From contig JAJZPU010000003.1 of the NCBI GenBank assembly GCA_021811055.1, positions 1 through 33,399 of the forward strand: a stretch of DNA of 33,399 nt, given 5' to 3'. Under the pieces are notes generated by a model. It did no database searches. It saw nothing but the letters and a program-made list of their open reading frames with translations, and had not been told where the DNA came from. Of the stretch, positions 20,648-27,941 are shown in pieces. This DNA comes from a bacterium. GTDB lineage: Bacteria > Patescibacteriota > Minisyncoccia > UBA6257 > GWB1-50-10. The number at the start of each line of letters is the position of its first letter. Position 1 is the stretch's first letter. A program made the position numbers and the translations under genes.

Positions 20648-21364
20648 ATGATAGAAATAAAAAATGTATCGAAAATTTATAAAACAGGCGAGGTTGCATT
20701 CGAGGCACTCCGCGGTGTAAGTTTTTCCATCAAGGATGGAGAGTTTGTCGCGATCATGGGTCCTTCGGGATCCGGAAAATCGACACTCATGCACATCTTG
20801 GGAGCGCTCGACACGCCGACAAAGGGTACCTATTTTCTCGACGGAAAGGATGTCTCAAAATTCAGCGATGATGCGCTCGCGGATATCCGGAGAGATAAAA
20901 TAGGATTCGTGTTCCAGGCATTCAATCTTTTGCCACGCACCACCGTCTTGAGGAATGTGATGTTGCCGCTCGTGTACGCGGAAATAGACAAAGAAACAAG
21001 AAAAAAGAGAGCTGAAGCAGCGCTTCGTGCCGCGGGACTTGATGAGGAACATTTCGTTCATCTTTCGAATCAGCTTTCGGGAGGGCAAATCCAACGTGTT
21101 GCGATCGCGCGGGCGCTTGTGAACGATCCGACGCTCATTCTTGCCGACGAACCGACGGGAAATCTCGATACGAAAACAGGAGAGATCGTGCTCGGCACAT
21201 TTCAGAGATTGAATGTGGAACACGGAAGGACCATTGTCCTCATTACGCACGAACACGACGTCGCGGAACACGCCGAACGCATCATTTCGATACGCGACGG
21301 AGAAATAGTCGAAGACAGCAGGAGTCACAAACGACGGATAATGCACCACCATGAAATTCGCTGA
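20648..21364 (+). CDS. ABC transporter ATP-binding protein (MacB/LolD-type, second system)
   Basis: [36 protein letters not shown]. Confidence 0.93.
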   Translation: MIEIKNVSKIYKTGEVAFEALRGVSFSIKDGEFVAIMGPSGSGKSTLMHILGALDTPTKGTYFLDGKDVSKFSDDALADIRRDKIGFVFQAFNLLPRTTVLRNVMLPLVYAEIDKETRKKRAEAALRAAGLDEEHFVHLSNQLSGGQIQRVAIARALVNDPTLILADEPTGNLDTKTGEIVLGTFQRLNVEHGRTIVLITHEHDVAEHAERIISIRDGEIVEDSRSHKRRIMHHHEIR

Positions 21365-22577
21365 TCTATCGGAAGAAACATATTTTGCTTTGTCGGCGAA
21401 CAAAGTCCGCTCAGGACTCACTATGCTTGGTATTGTTATCGGCATCGGTTCCGTTATCGCCATGGTGTCGATCGGGCAGGGAGCACAAGGGTCCATCACC
21501 GCGAACATCGAATCGTTGGGATCCAATCTTCTCATTGTGCGGCCGGGTGCGCAGCGTGGTGTCGGCATGCAGGTGAGTTCGGGAAGGGGATCCGCGCAAA
21601 CACTCACGCAGGATGATGCGACTGCGATAAAGGGAACCGTATCGGGCGTAGCCGCCATTGCTCCCGAGGTATCGGGACGATATCAGATAGTGGGAAAGGG
21701 AACGAATACGAATACATCGGTGACCGGCACGACGCCGGACTACACCTCCGTGAGAAACATGGAAGTGGAAGAGGGTTCCTTTATCACCGAGCAGAACATA
21801 AAAAGCCTCTCGAAAGTTGTGGTATTGGGGCCGACGGTGAGGGACGATCTTTTCGGTGAGAACGCGACAAATGTCGTGGGACAGACATTACGCATTAAGG
21901 GAATGGAATTCAAGGTTGTGGGGATCACAAAATCGAAGGGAGGATCGGGATTCGGAAGTCAGGACGATATGGTCTTCGTGCCTCTCACGAGCGCCCAGAA
22001 ATTCCTTGTCGGCAATGAATATCTTTCGACGATAAACATTCAGGCGGAGAGTTCGGAAATAATGACGCAGATACAGGCGGACGTGACGAGTCTGCTTCTC
22101 GAACGGCACCGCATATCGAATCCGGACCTCGCCGATTTCAACGTTATGAACCAGTCGGACATCATCGCGAGTGCGTCGAGCATCACTGATACGCTCACCA
22201 TGCTGCTCGCGGCAATCGCGGGGATATCACTCCTTGTGGGTGGCATCGGCATCATGAACATGATGCTCACGACCGTGACGGAACGGACGCGGGAGATAGG
22301 ACTCCGCAAAGCGATCGGAGCGAAAAGAAAAGATATCAATCTCCAGTTCCTTTCCGAAGCGATCATGCTCACATTCGGCGGCGGGATCATCGGCGTTCTT
22401 CTCGGCTGGCTCATTTCCTTCGGATTTTCGTATTTCAATATCATACAGACACAGATGTCCGGGACTTCCGTAGTTCTCGCGTTCGGCGTTTCGGCACTCA
22501 TCGGCATCGTATTCGGATATTATCCGGCAAGCCGCGCCGCGAATCTTAACCCGATCGAGGCGTTGCGCTATGAATAA
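21351..22577 (+). CDS. ABC transporter permease (MacB_PCD/FtsX, second system)
   Basis: GGIGIMNMMLTTVTERTREIGLRKAIGAKRKDI; overlaps the ATPase gene by 14 nt. Confidence 0.92.
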   Translation: MKFADLSEETYFALSANKVRSGLTMLGIVIGIGSVIAMVSIGQGAQGSITANIESLGSNLLIVRPGAQRGVGMQVSSGRGSAQTLTQDDATAIKGTVSGVAAIAPEVSGRYQIVGKGTNTNTSVTGTTPDYTSVRNMEVEEGSFITEQNIKSLSKVVVLGPTVRDDLFGENATNVVGQTLRIKGMEFKVVGITKSKGGSGFGSQDDMVFVPLTSAQKFLVGNEYLSTINIQAESSEIMTQIQADVTSLLLERHRISNPDLADFNVMNQSDIIASASSITDTLTMLLAAIAGISLLVGGIGIMNMMLTTVTERTREIGLRKAIGAKRKDINLQFLSEAIMLTFGGGIIGVLLGWLISFGFSYFNIIQTQMSGTSVVLAFGVSALIGIVFGYYPASRAANLNPIEALRYE

Positions 22578-22632
22578 AAAAAGAAACAGGAAATAAAGAA
22601 CAAAAGGTCAAAAAATAAAATATGAAAAGTAA

Positions 22633-23070
22633 ATGAAAAATAAAAAAATACAGCTCGTAGTGATCATCGTTATTTCATTTGTTGTGGGATTCGCTGGCGG
22701 CATGCTCGTAAATGGTGGGAGTAAAAATACGCAACAGTCCGCATACCAGATGAACGGAGCTGGATTCGGGCGGGGAATGGCGGGAACCGACACACAAGCA
22801 CGCGGGTTTCAGAGAGGCGGAGGGATGATAAGCGGAGAGGTGACCGCGAAGGATGCGACAAGCATTACGGTGAAGATCCCGAGCGGAGGATCGAAGATTG
22901 TGTTTTTCTCCGCTTCGACAACCATCACGAAGTCGACCGAAGGACTCTCCGATGATATAGTAATAGGAGCGCCGGTAACGATCGCGGGAACGCAAAATTC
23001 CGACGGAAGTGTTTCGGCGCAATTGATCCAGTTGCGTTCGGGAGTTCGCATGATACAACCGGGACAATAG
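22633..23070 (+). CDS. Membrane-anchored protein with DUF5666-like beta domain
   Basis: N-terminal TM; ISGEVTAKDATSITVKIPSGGSKIVFFSASTTITKSTEGLSDDIVIGAPVTIAGTQNSDGSVSAQLIQL. Confidence 0.6.
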   Translation: MKNKKIQLVVIIVISFVVGFAGGMLVNGGSKNTQQSAYQMNGAGFGRGMAGTDTQARGFQRGGGMISGEVTAKDATSITVKIPSGGSKIVFFSASTTITKSTEGLSDDIVIGAPVTIAGTQNSDGSVSAQLIQLRSGVRMIQPGQ

Positions 23071-23091
23071 TGTAGAAAAATGGGTATATAT

Positions 23092-23120
23092 AAAAAATCC
23101 GCTGTGAGGGCGGATTTTTT
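23092..23120. terminator. Bidirectional terminator between convergent genes
   Basis: AAAAAATCCGC-tgtgagg-GCGGATTTTTT. Confidence 0.88.
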
Positions 23121-23128
23121 GTCTTTGT

Positions 23129-23587
23129 TTATTTCGTGTCGCCGCTTCCGATATAGGGAAAGGGAAGCAATTCATTAAGTGATGTTTTTACTATCTCGTC
23201 TTTCTTTGTATTCGAGCAGAGTATCTGAATATCGCTCCCTCCGATCTTTACGAATTCTTCTATGAATTGGCGGCAAGTACCGCACGGCATTATCGGTTTT
23301 TCAATATCACCGTCTCCGTCGATTCCTATGATAGCCATGGAGTGGATATTCCTTTCTCCTTGAGAACTTGCAATGGAAAGTGTGACGCGTTCCGCGCATA
23401 TATTTGCGGAAGATGAGGAAATACACATGTTCGATCCGCTTATGATTTTTCCCGCTACGGTGCGCACTGCGGCACCGACGCGTGTCTTGCTGTTGTAGGG
23501 ATTATAGGCATACTGAAGGGCCTTTTCCGCCTCTCCGAGCAATGCCTTTTCCTCCTCATTCAGTCCGTTGAAATTTGTTGTGAGCAT
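23129..23587 (-). CDS. cdd: Cytidine deaminase
   Basis: CAERVTLSIA ... PCGTCRQFIEEF zinc-deaminase motifs; ATG at 23587 preferred over tracked 23668. Confidence 0.92.
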   Translation of the reverse strand: MLTTNFNGLNEEEKALLGEAEKALQYAYNPYNSKTRVGAAVRTVAGKIISGSNMCISSSSANICAERVTLSIASSQGERNIHSMAIIGIDGDGDIEKPIMPCGTCRQFIEEFVKIGGSDIQILCSNTKKDEIVKTSLNELLPFPYIGSGDTK

Positions 23588-23593
23588 ACAAAT

Positions 23594-23602
23594 ATTATAC
23601 CA
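23594..23602 (-). promoter_or_regulatory. Extended -10 promoter (TGgTATAAT) 6 nt upstream of cdd ATG
   Basis: Minus strand: ggTGgTATAATatttgtATG. Confidence 0.55.
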
Positions 23603-24434
23603 CCGCTTTTTCGATATAGTTCCGATATATCTCCATAAGGCGTTTTGTTTCTTCTCCCACCCGCCCATTCCCGATCGTTACGTCGTCAATCATGACGACG
23701 GGGACGATATCGCGAGTTGTCGAAGTGATGAAGGCTTCCGAGAGTTCTTGAAGCTCCGAAACGGCAATGGGACGCTCGACGACTCTGTAGCCACGTTTTT
23801 TCGCAAGCCGTATGACAAGATTTCTCCGTGTGCCGATTAAAACATCCTCTTTCGGGGTAATGAGTGTCTTGTTTTTAATGCCGAAAAAATTAAACGTGGT
23901 GCCTTCGAATATGTATCCCTTGAATTTATAGAGGATCTCGAACATGCCTTTTTTCTTTTTTTCGGGGAAAAGCGTGAGCATGCGGAGATAGTTCGTTGAT
24001 TTCGCTTCCGGAAATTCACGCATGTATTCCGCGGTCATGAGCGCGACGCCGTTCTCATATACCGTCTTCGGATAGCTTGGGAGTTCTTTCGCGGTGATGA
24101 AGAAGGTCGGAGTGCGAAGATCATAGTCGACGCCATTCAGACTCGCGCCGCCCGTAAGGACGATGCGAATGCCGGCGTCTTGTATCTTGTTTTTCCGGGC
24201 AAGTGTTTCGATGATCTTCCGTATCTCCTTTCTTTTTATTGGAATTCTCATCTTCAAAATACGCGCCGTGCGCTCGAAACGCTTCATGTGCTCGTCGAAA
24301 AGAAAGGGGACACCGTTATAGGTGCGGAGATAATCGAACGCGCCGAATCCCCGTATGACCCCGAGATCATTCACCCCGACCGCCGCCTTCTCCGTCGGGA
24401 CGATTTTTCCGTTGATATAGCAATAATTTTTCAT
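23595..24434 (-). CDS. Class-IV PLP aminotransferase (branched-chain/D-amino-acid aminotransferase-like)
   Basis: GVNDLGVIRGFGAFDYLRTYNGVPFLFDEHMKRFERTARIL; EALITSTTRDIVPV-like C-terminal motif (EAFITSTTRDIVPVVMID). Confidence 0.85.
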   Translation of the reverse strand: MKNYCYINGKIVPTEKAAVGVNDLGVIRGFGAFDYLRTYNGVPFLFDEHMKRFERTARILKMRIPIKRKEIRKIIETLARKNKIQDAGIRIVLTGGASLNGVDYDLRTPTFFITAKELPSYPKTVYENGVALMTAEYMREFPEAKSTNYLRMLTLFPEKKKKGMFEILYKFKGYIFEGTTFNFFGIKNKTLITPKEDVLIGTRRNLVIRLAKKRGYRVVERPIAVSELQELSEAFITSTTRDIVPVVMIDDVTIGNGRVGEETKRLMEIYRNYIEKAVV

Positions 24435-24866
24435 TTATATATTATTTTCCCGTATCGATCCGAATATCTTTTCAATCTTTCGTTTTGTAAGATCACTCAT
24501 CGGATTCAATGTCGCCGCGGTGCGCTCGTCGAGCCACAGGGAAGAATCGTGCTCGTCAGGGTTCAGTTTTATTTCTCCGCCCTTCTCGGGAACGCAAAGA
24601 TAGGTTACTTCGACGGCCTTCATATTCGGTCTGTCCTCCCGAGTGAACTCCTCGACGTCTATCGGTCGCACAATAGTGACCAAGAGTCCCGTTTCTTCCA
24701 GCACCTCTCTTTTCACGGCATCCTCGATTGACGCGTCGCTTTCTTCGTATTTGCCGCCTACGATCGTCCAATAGCCCGACAGGAACTTTTCTCCGGACGA
24801 CCGCCGCAAGACGAGGAGCTTATTTTGATCGACAATGGCGGCACTCGCCATTATTTTTATCTCCAT
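24435..24866 (-). CDS. NUDIX hydrolase
   Basis: GGKYEESDASIEDAVKREVLEETGL Nudix box; start may be the internal ATG at 24851 (MASAAIVDQNK). Confidence 0.88.
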   Translation of the reverse strand: MEIKIMASAAIVDQNKLLVLRRSSGEKFLSGYWTIVGGKYEESDASIEDAVKREVLEETGLLVTIVRPIDVEEFTREDRPNMKAVEVTYLCVPEKGGEIKLNPDEHDSSLWLDERTAATLNPMSDLTKRKIEKIFGSIRENNI

Positions 24867-24943
24867 TTTTATAATTGAATTTTACCTTTTTTCCCCGTGT
24901 ATTTACAAATGGATTTTGAAAATCACTCCCACACCCAAAACAG

Positions 24944-24968
24944 AACACCGCGCATACGCGGTGTTTTT
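24944..24968. terminator. Hairpin terminator-like element
   Basis: AACACCGCG-cata-CGCGGTGTT followed by TTT on plus. Confidence 0.55.
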
Positions 24969-25084
24969 CGGCGCTGACGATGTCCCGAAGTTAGAACCAA
25001 GACGGTTTAATTTCCGGAACCTTGATAAAATCGTACGAGATTTAAGGCGAATTTACAAAGAAAATCCAGCCTTGTTCGATGTTC

Positions 25085-25258
25085 CTACTTTTGCCCAAAA
25101 ACAATATTAGCCACTCGCTCGACTTCCTTATCAGAGAGCTTTGAGCCCTCAAGACGAGTAGACGCGACAGCGGAGGCAATGAGAGTGGCGCGGCGGAGTT
25201 CGGCTGGGCGTTCTGCTGAAATAGCTCGATTCTTTTTCATTTGGTTTAGCTTTGTCAT
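25085..25258 (-). CDS. Small ORF (57 aa), candidate VbhA/YhfG-like Fic antitoxin
   Basis: MTKLNQMKKNRAISAERPAELRRATLIASAVASTRLEGSKLSDKEVERVANIVFGQK*; STRLEG matches the Fic inhibitory-helix pattern (S/T)xxxE(G/N). Below the ORF-track cutoff. Confidence 0.5.
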   Translation of the reverse strand: MTKLNQMKKNRAISAERPAELRRATLIASAVASTRLEGSKLSDKEVERVANIVFGQK

Positions 25259-25314
25259 AGATGCTTAATTATTTTACCGCTTTGTAATGAAGAGTTACCA
25301 CCCTAACCCTTTTT

Positions 25315-25797
25315 CTAGTCGCACTCCTTAGAGTATCCAACTACCCTCCTAATCAAGCCAGTTGCACGCCAAAATACCCAAAGAGTCAGAATCACTGCAG
25401 TAAGCGTTGCCCATTCATCAAAATACGATAAACAGGTGGAAAAACTTTCTGAGAGAACGGTACCAAAGGATAGAGAAAAAGCTAGGATAGTTGAGATAAA
25501 CGACATAAAGACGATTTTTGTAAAATCAGTTCTAAATTGCCAGTCATTCAATAGATGTCTATTCCCGGATTCTTTTACAAGATCAGAGAAAACAATTGTA
25601 GCCGCAAATGCCGCTATGCCGATTACCGACTGAATAACTAAATTAGAGAAAAACTTTGCATCACTAAGAACGTCTAGTATTGCTTTTAAATTTAAAACTA
25701 CACCAAGAAAAATCACAATGAGGGCGATGAGAGCACTTATTAAAAGTTCTTTTCTTAAGGTTCTATAAAGAATTTCTTTGTTGTTACGTTCAGCCAT
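25315..25797 (-). CDS. Hypothetical multi-pass membrane protein (160 aa)
   Basis: Four hydrophobic stretches; RBS-like aaggga upstream of the ATG on the minus strand. Confidence 0.6.
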   Translation of the reverse strand: MAERNNKEILYRTLRKELLISALIALIVIFLGVVLNLKAILDVLSDAKFFSNLVIQSVIGIAAFAATIVFSDLVKESGNRHLLNDWQFRTDFTKIVFMSFISTILAFSLSFGTVLSESFSTCLSYFDEWATLTAVILTLWVFWRATGLIRRVVGYSKECD

Positions 25798-25894
25798 AGT
25801 TCAAATCCCTTCGGGGTTCACTCATTTTATCACTTTTCAGTTTTGAAATGTAGCGCAAAATAAGGGAATTTTAACTAGCACTTTCCAAAACTTC

Positions 25895-25982
<88 letters not shown>

Positions 25983-26119
25983 AATACCCGTCTCACAAGG
26001 GCGGGCGATCATTTTGCCTTACACAAAATGACGTATGACACGTATGTAATATAAGCGAGAAATAATAACAATTCAATCTTGTAAAAACACATTTTTTAAA
26101 ATCCACCACCATACATTGT

Positions 26120-26150
26120 CATCCACCCATTGGCGCGAATGGGTTGGTGG
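26120..26150. repeat. Palindromic element copy 1 (imperfect arm)
   Basis: CATCCACCCATT-GGCGCG-AATGGGTtGgTG; shares the 25-nt core CATCCACCCATTGGCGCGAATGGGT with copy 2. Confidence 0.8.
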
Positions 26151-26210
26151 GTGTGATAGAATGGAAGAAAGGGCGAAAGAGGGGGTGGGGGAATAAAAAA
26201 TAAAAATAGT

Positions 26211-26483
26211 ATGAAAAATATAAAAAGAATTACTCAGATATTTAAAATATTTTCGAATATAAACAGGGTAAAAATTGTACATCTCCTTTCAAAGAAAAGA
26301 ATGATGAATGTAACGGATCTTGCAGAAGCGCTTGAGATTTCATTCACATCGACATCAAAGCATCTCATCATCCTTGAGCGATTTGATGTGGTGAGCTCGA
26401 CAGGGAAGTTGGGGCACGTGTTCTACTCGCTGAACGAAGATATTCCCAACGATGTTCGGGAAGTGATGAATCTTTTTACATAA
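26211..26483 (+). CDS. ArsR-like winged-HTH transcriptional regulator
   Basis: RITQIFKIFSNINRVKIVHLLSKKRMMNVTDLAEALEISFTSTSKHLIILERFDVVSSTGKLGHVFYSL. Confidence 0.8.
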   Translation: MKNIKRITQIFKIFSNINRVKIVHLLSKKRMMNVTDLAEALEISFTSTSKHLIILERFDVVSSTGKLGHVFYSLNEDIPNDVREVMNLFT

Positions 26484-26543
26484 GTTCTCATTACTCCCCA
26501 CTCTCCACTTTTTTCTACTTTTCATTGTTCACTGTTCACTCAT

Positions 26544-26575
26544 CCATCCACCCATTGGCGCGAATGGGTGGATGG
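26544..26575. repeat. Palindromic element copy 2 (perfect 13-bp inverted repeat)
   Basis: CCATCCACCCATT-GGCGCG-AATGGGTGGATGG. Confidence 0.85.
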
Positions 26576-26718
26576 AGAGAAGTTTGAGAAATACGAAGAG
26601 TGTGGTGAGTCTGAGAGGCTGGGCGGGGTTATGTTTGTGGGGGGGCACAACGAGAGGCGAGGCGAATCCCTTACCTTCGAGTTTGGGTCAAATTCCCGCA
26701 TACAGTGTATTTGGAACG

Positions 26719-26727
26719 TGATATAAT
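26719..26727 (+). promoter_or_regulatory. Extended -10 (TGaTATAAT) upstream of the NYN gene
   Basis: cgTGaTATAATtag inside the tracked N-terminus. Confidence 0.5.
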
Positions 26728-26755
26728 TAGTTTGTTAGAATATCTCGTGAGAAGT

Positions 26756-27343
26756 ATGGAAATTCCACACGAAACAAAAATTGTTCTGCATGTTTTCATT
26801 GATGCCTCGAATTTATGGCAAGCACAGAAAGCAAAGGGAAAAATGTTGGATTATAAAAAGTTAAAAGAATTTTTAAAATTGAAATTTTCCGCAACAGAAA
26901 TAAAGGTGTTTTATTACACCGCATATCCAAAAGAAGGTACTCGTGAATACAGTCTCGATGGAAAACATAAATTTTTTGTATATTTAAAAAAAGGACTTGG
27001 ATTTGAAGTGCGGAAAAAAGAGTTAAAAAGAATTCCGATTCACAGAGATGGATGCGATGATTCAATCCAAGAAAAAGGGAATATGGATGTCGAATTAACT
27101 ATAGACGCCGTGCATTTTGCAGAAAACTATTGCAGTGCGGTATTTTTCACAGGCGATTCTGATTTTCTCGCTCTTGTTTCTTATCTAAGAAATATCCATA
27201 AAAAGAAAGTTTATGTGTTTTCTTCGAAAAACAATATATCACAGGAATTACGCACCGGCGCAGATCAATATTTTGACATACTCGAGTTGAAAGATGATGT
27301 CTGGGGAAGAGATCTTAAATATCGTTCTGAGAAAAGTTTTTAA
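26756..27343 (+). CDS. NYN-domain (PIN-like, LabA/DUF88) putative ribonuclease
   Basis: HVFIDASNLWQAQ ... NMDVELTIDAV ... AVFFTGDSDFLALVSYLR acidic motifs; tracked GTG start 26705 is upstream of a promoter-like -10, so ATG 26756 is preferred. Confidence 0.8.
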   Translation: MEIPHETKIVLHVFIDASNLWQAQKAKGKMLDYKKLKEFLKLKFSATEIKVFYYTAYPKEGTREYSLDGKHKFFVYLKKGLGFEVRKKELKRIPIHRDGCDDSIQEKGNMDVELTIDAVHFAENYCSAVFFTGDSDFLALVSYLRNIHKKKVYVFSSKNNISQELRTGADQYFDILELKDDVWGRDLKYRSEKSF

Positions 27344-27346
27344 AAA

Positions 27347-27372
27347 AGCAGCCCTCCGTAAGGAGGGCTGCT
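27347..27372 (+). terminator. Strong hairpin after the NYN gene
   Basis: AGCAGCCCTCC-gtaa-GGAGGGCTGCT; perfect 11 bp, preceded by A-run, weak T-tail. Confidence 0.65.
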
Positions 27373-27504
27373 CTTGGATGTAATACCCTTAAGGTCACAA
27401 ACAGAAACCCTAAGACATTTGTATCTTACCACATTTTAAATATAAAAGTCAAAGTCATCCACATCAGCAGATGGAATCGCGAGCTGGCGGCTAGACCGAG
27501 GTGA

Positions 27505-27536
27505 GCGACGGCGAACCGAGAGTCGGAGGCGAATCC
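27505..27536 (+). repeat. 32-nt direct repeat copy 1
   Basis: gcgacggcgaaccgagagtcggaggcgaatcc. Confidence 0.85.
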
Positions 27537-27780
27537 CAATCTCTTTATATCGTAGCGGGTGAGGAGGAATCCCTTACAAATCGCGGAGAGGAGCGAGCAA
27601 ATGTCTTTGCTCGTGTGAGGATTCGAACGCCGGAGCCAGTGCGCATCAGCAGATGTGCACGCGAGGCCGAAGTGTAAAATGAGAATACAACTGCTTGTAT
27701 TCGAATAACGGAGATGGGCAAGCGTTATGCAAATCTTTGCATTGCGAAGTCTAGAGTAGGGGTGGTCAGCCCGAGGAAGT

Positions 27781-27812
27781 GCGACGGCGAACCGAGAGTC
27801 GGAGCCGAATCC
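27781..27812 (+). repeat. 32-nt direct repeat copy 2 (1 mismatch)
   Basis: gcgacggcgaaccgagagtcggagccgaatcc. Confidence 0.85.
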
Positions 27813-27869
27813 ATGACTGAGAATCATTCCGAGTCGAGGGCAAATCCCGCATTTTTATTGGAATATAGA

Positions 27870-27897
27870 CTAATTATCTACAAGGAGGGATAATTAG
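27870..27897. repeat. 9-bp perfect inverted repeat upstream of hsdR
   Basis: CTAATTATC-tacaaggagg-GATAATTAG. Confidence 0.8.
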
Positions 27898-27941
27898 ACG
27901 AAACGTCAGATATCTATATTGTGAACGCAATAAAATAAGCT

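Noticed and set aside
20855-21658. 267-aa minus-strand ORF over the ABC ATPase/permease junction
   Set aside because: Antisense to strong ABC motifs; no independent support.
24835-25110. 91-aa plus-strand ORF
   Set aside because: Antisense to the NUDIX start, crosses a terminator-like hairpin and overlaps the better-supported 57-aa minus ORF.
27594-27742. CRISPR array
   Set aside because: Hairpins differ in sequence and spacing is irregular; no repeated direct-repeat/spacer unit and no cas genes.
27426-27827. 133-aa minus-strand ORF
   Set aside because: Encodes the direct repeat twice (SDSRFAVA) within a hairpin-rich spacer; treated as a repeat, not a gene.
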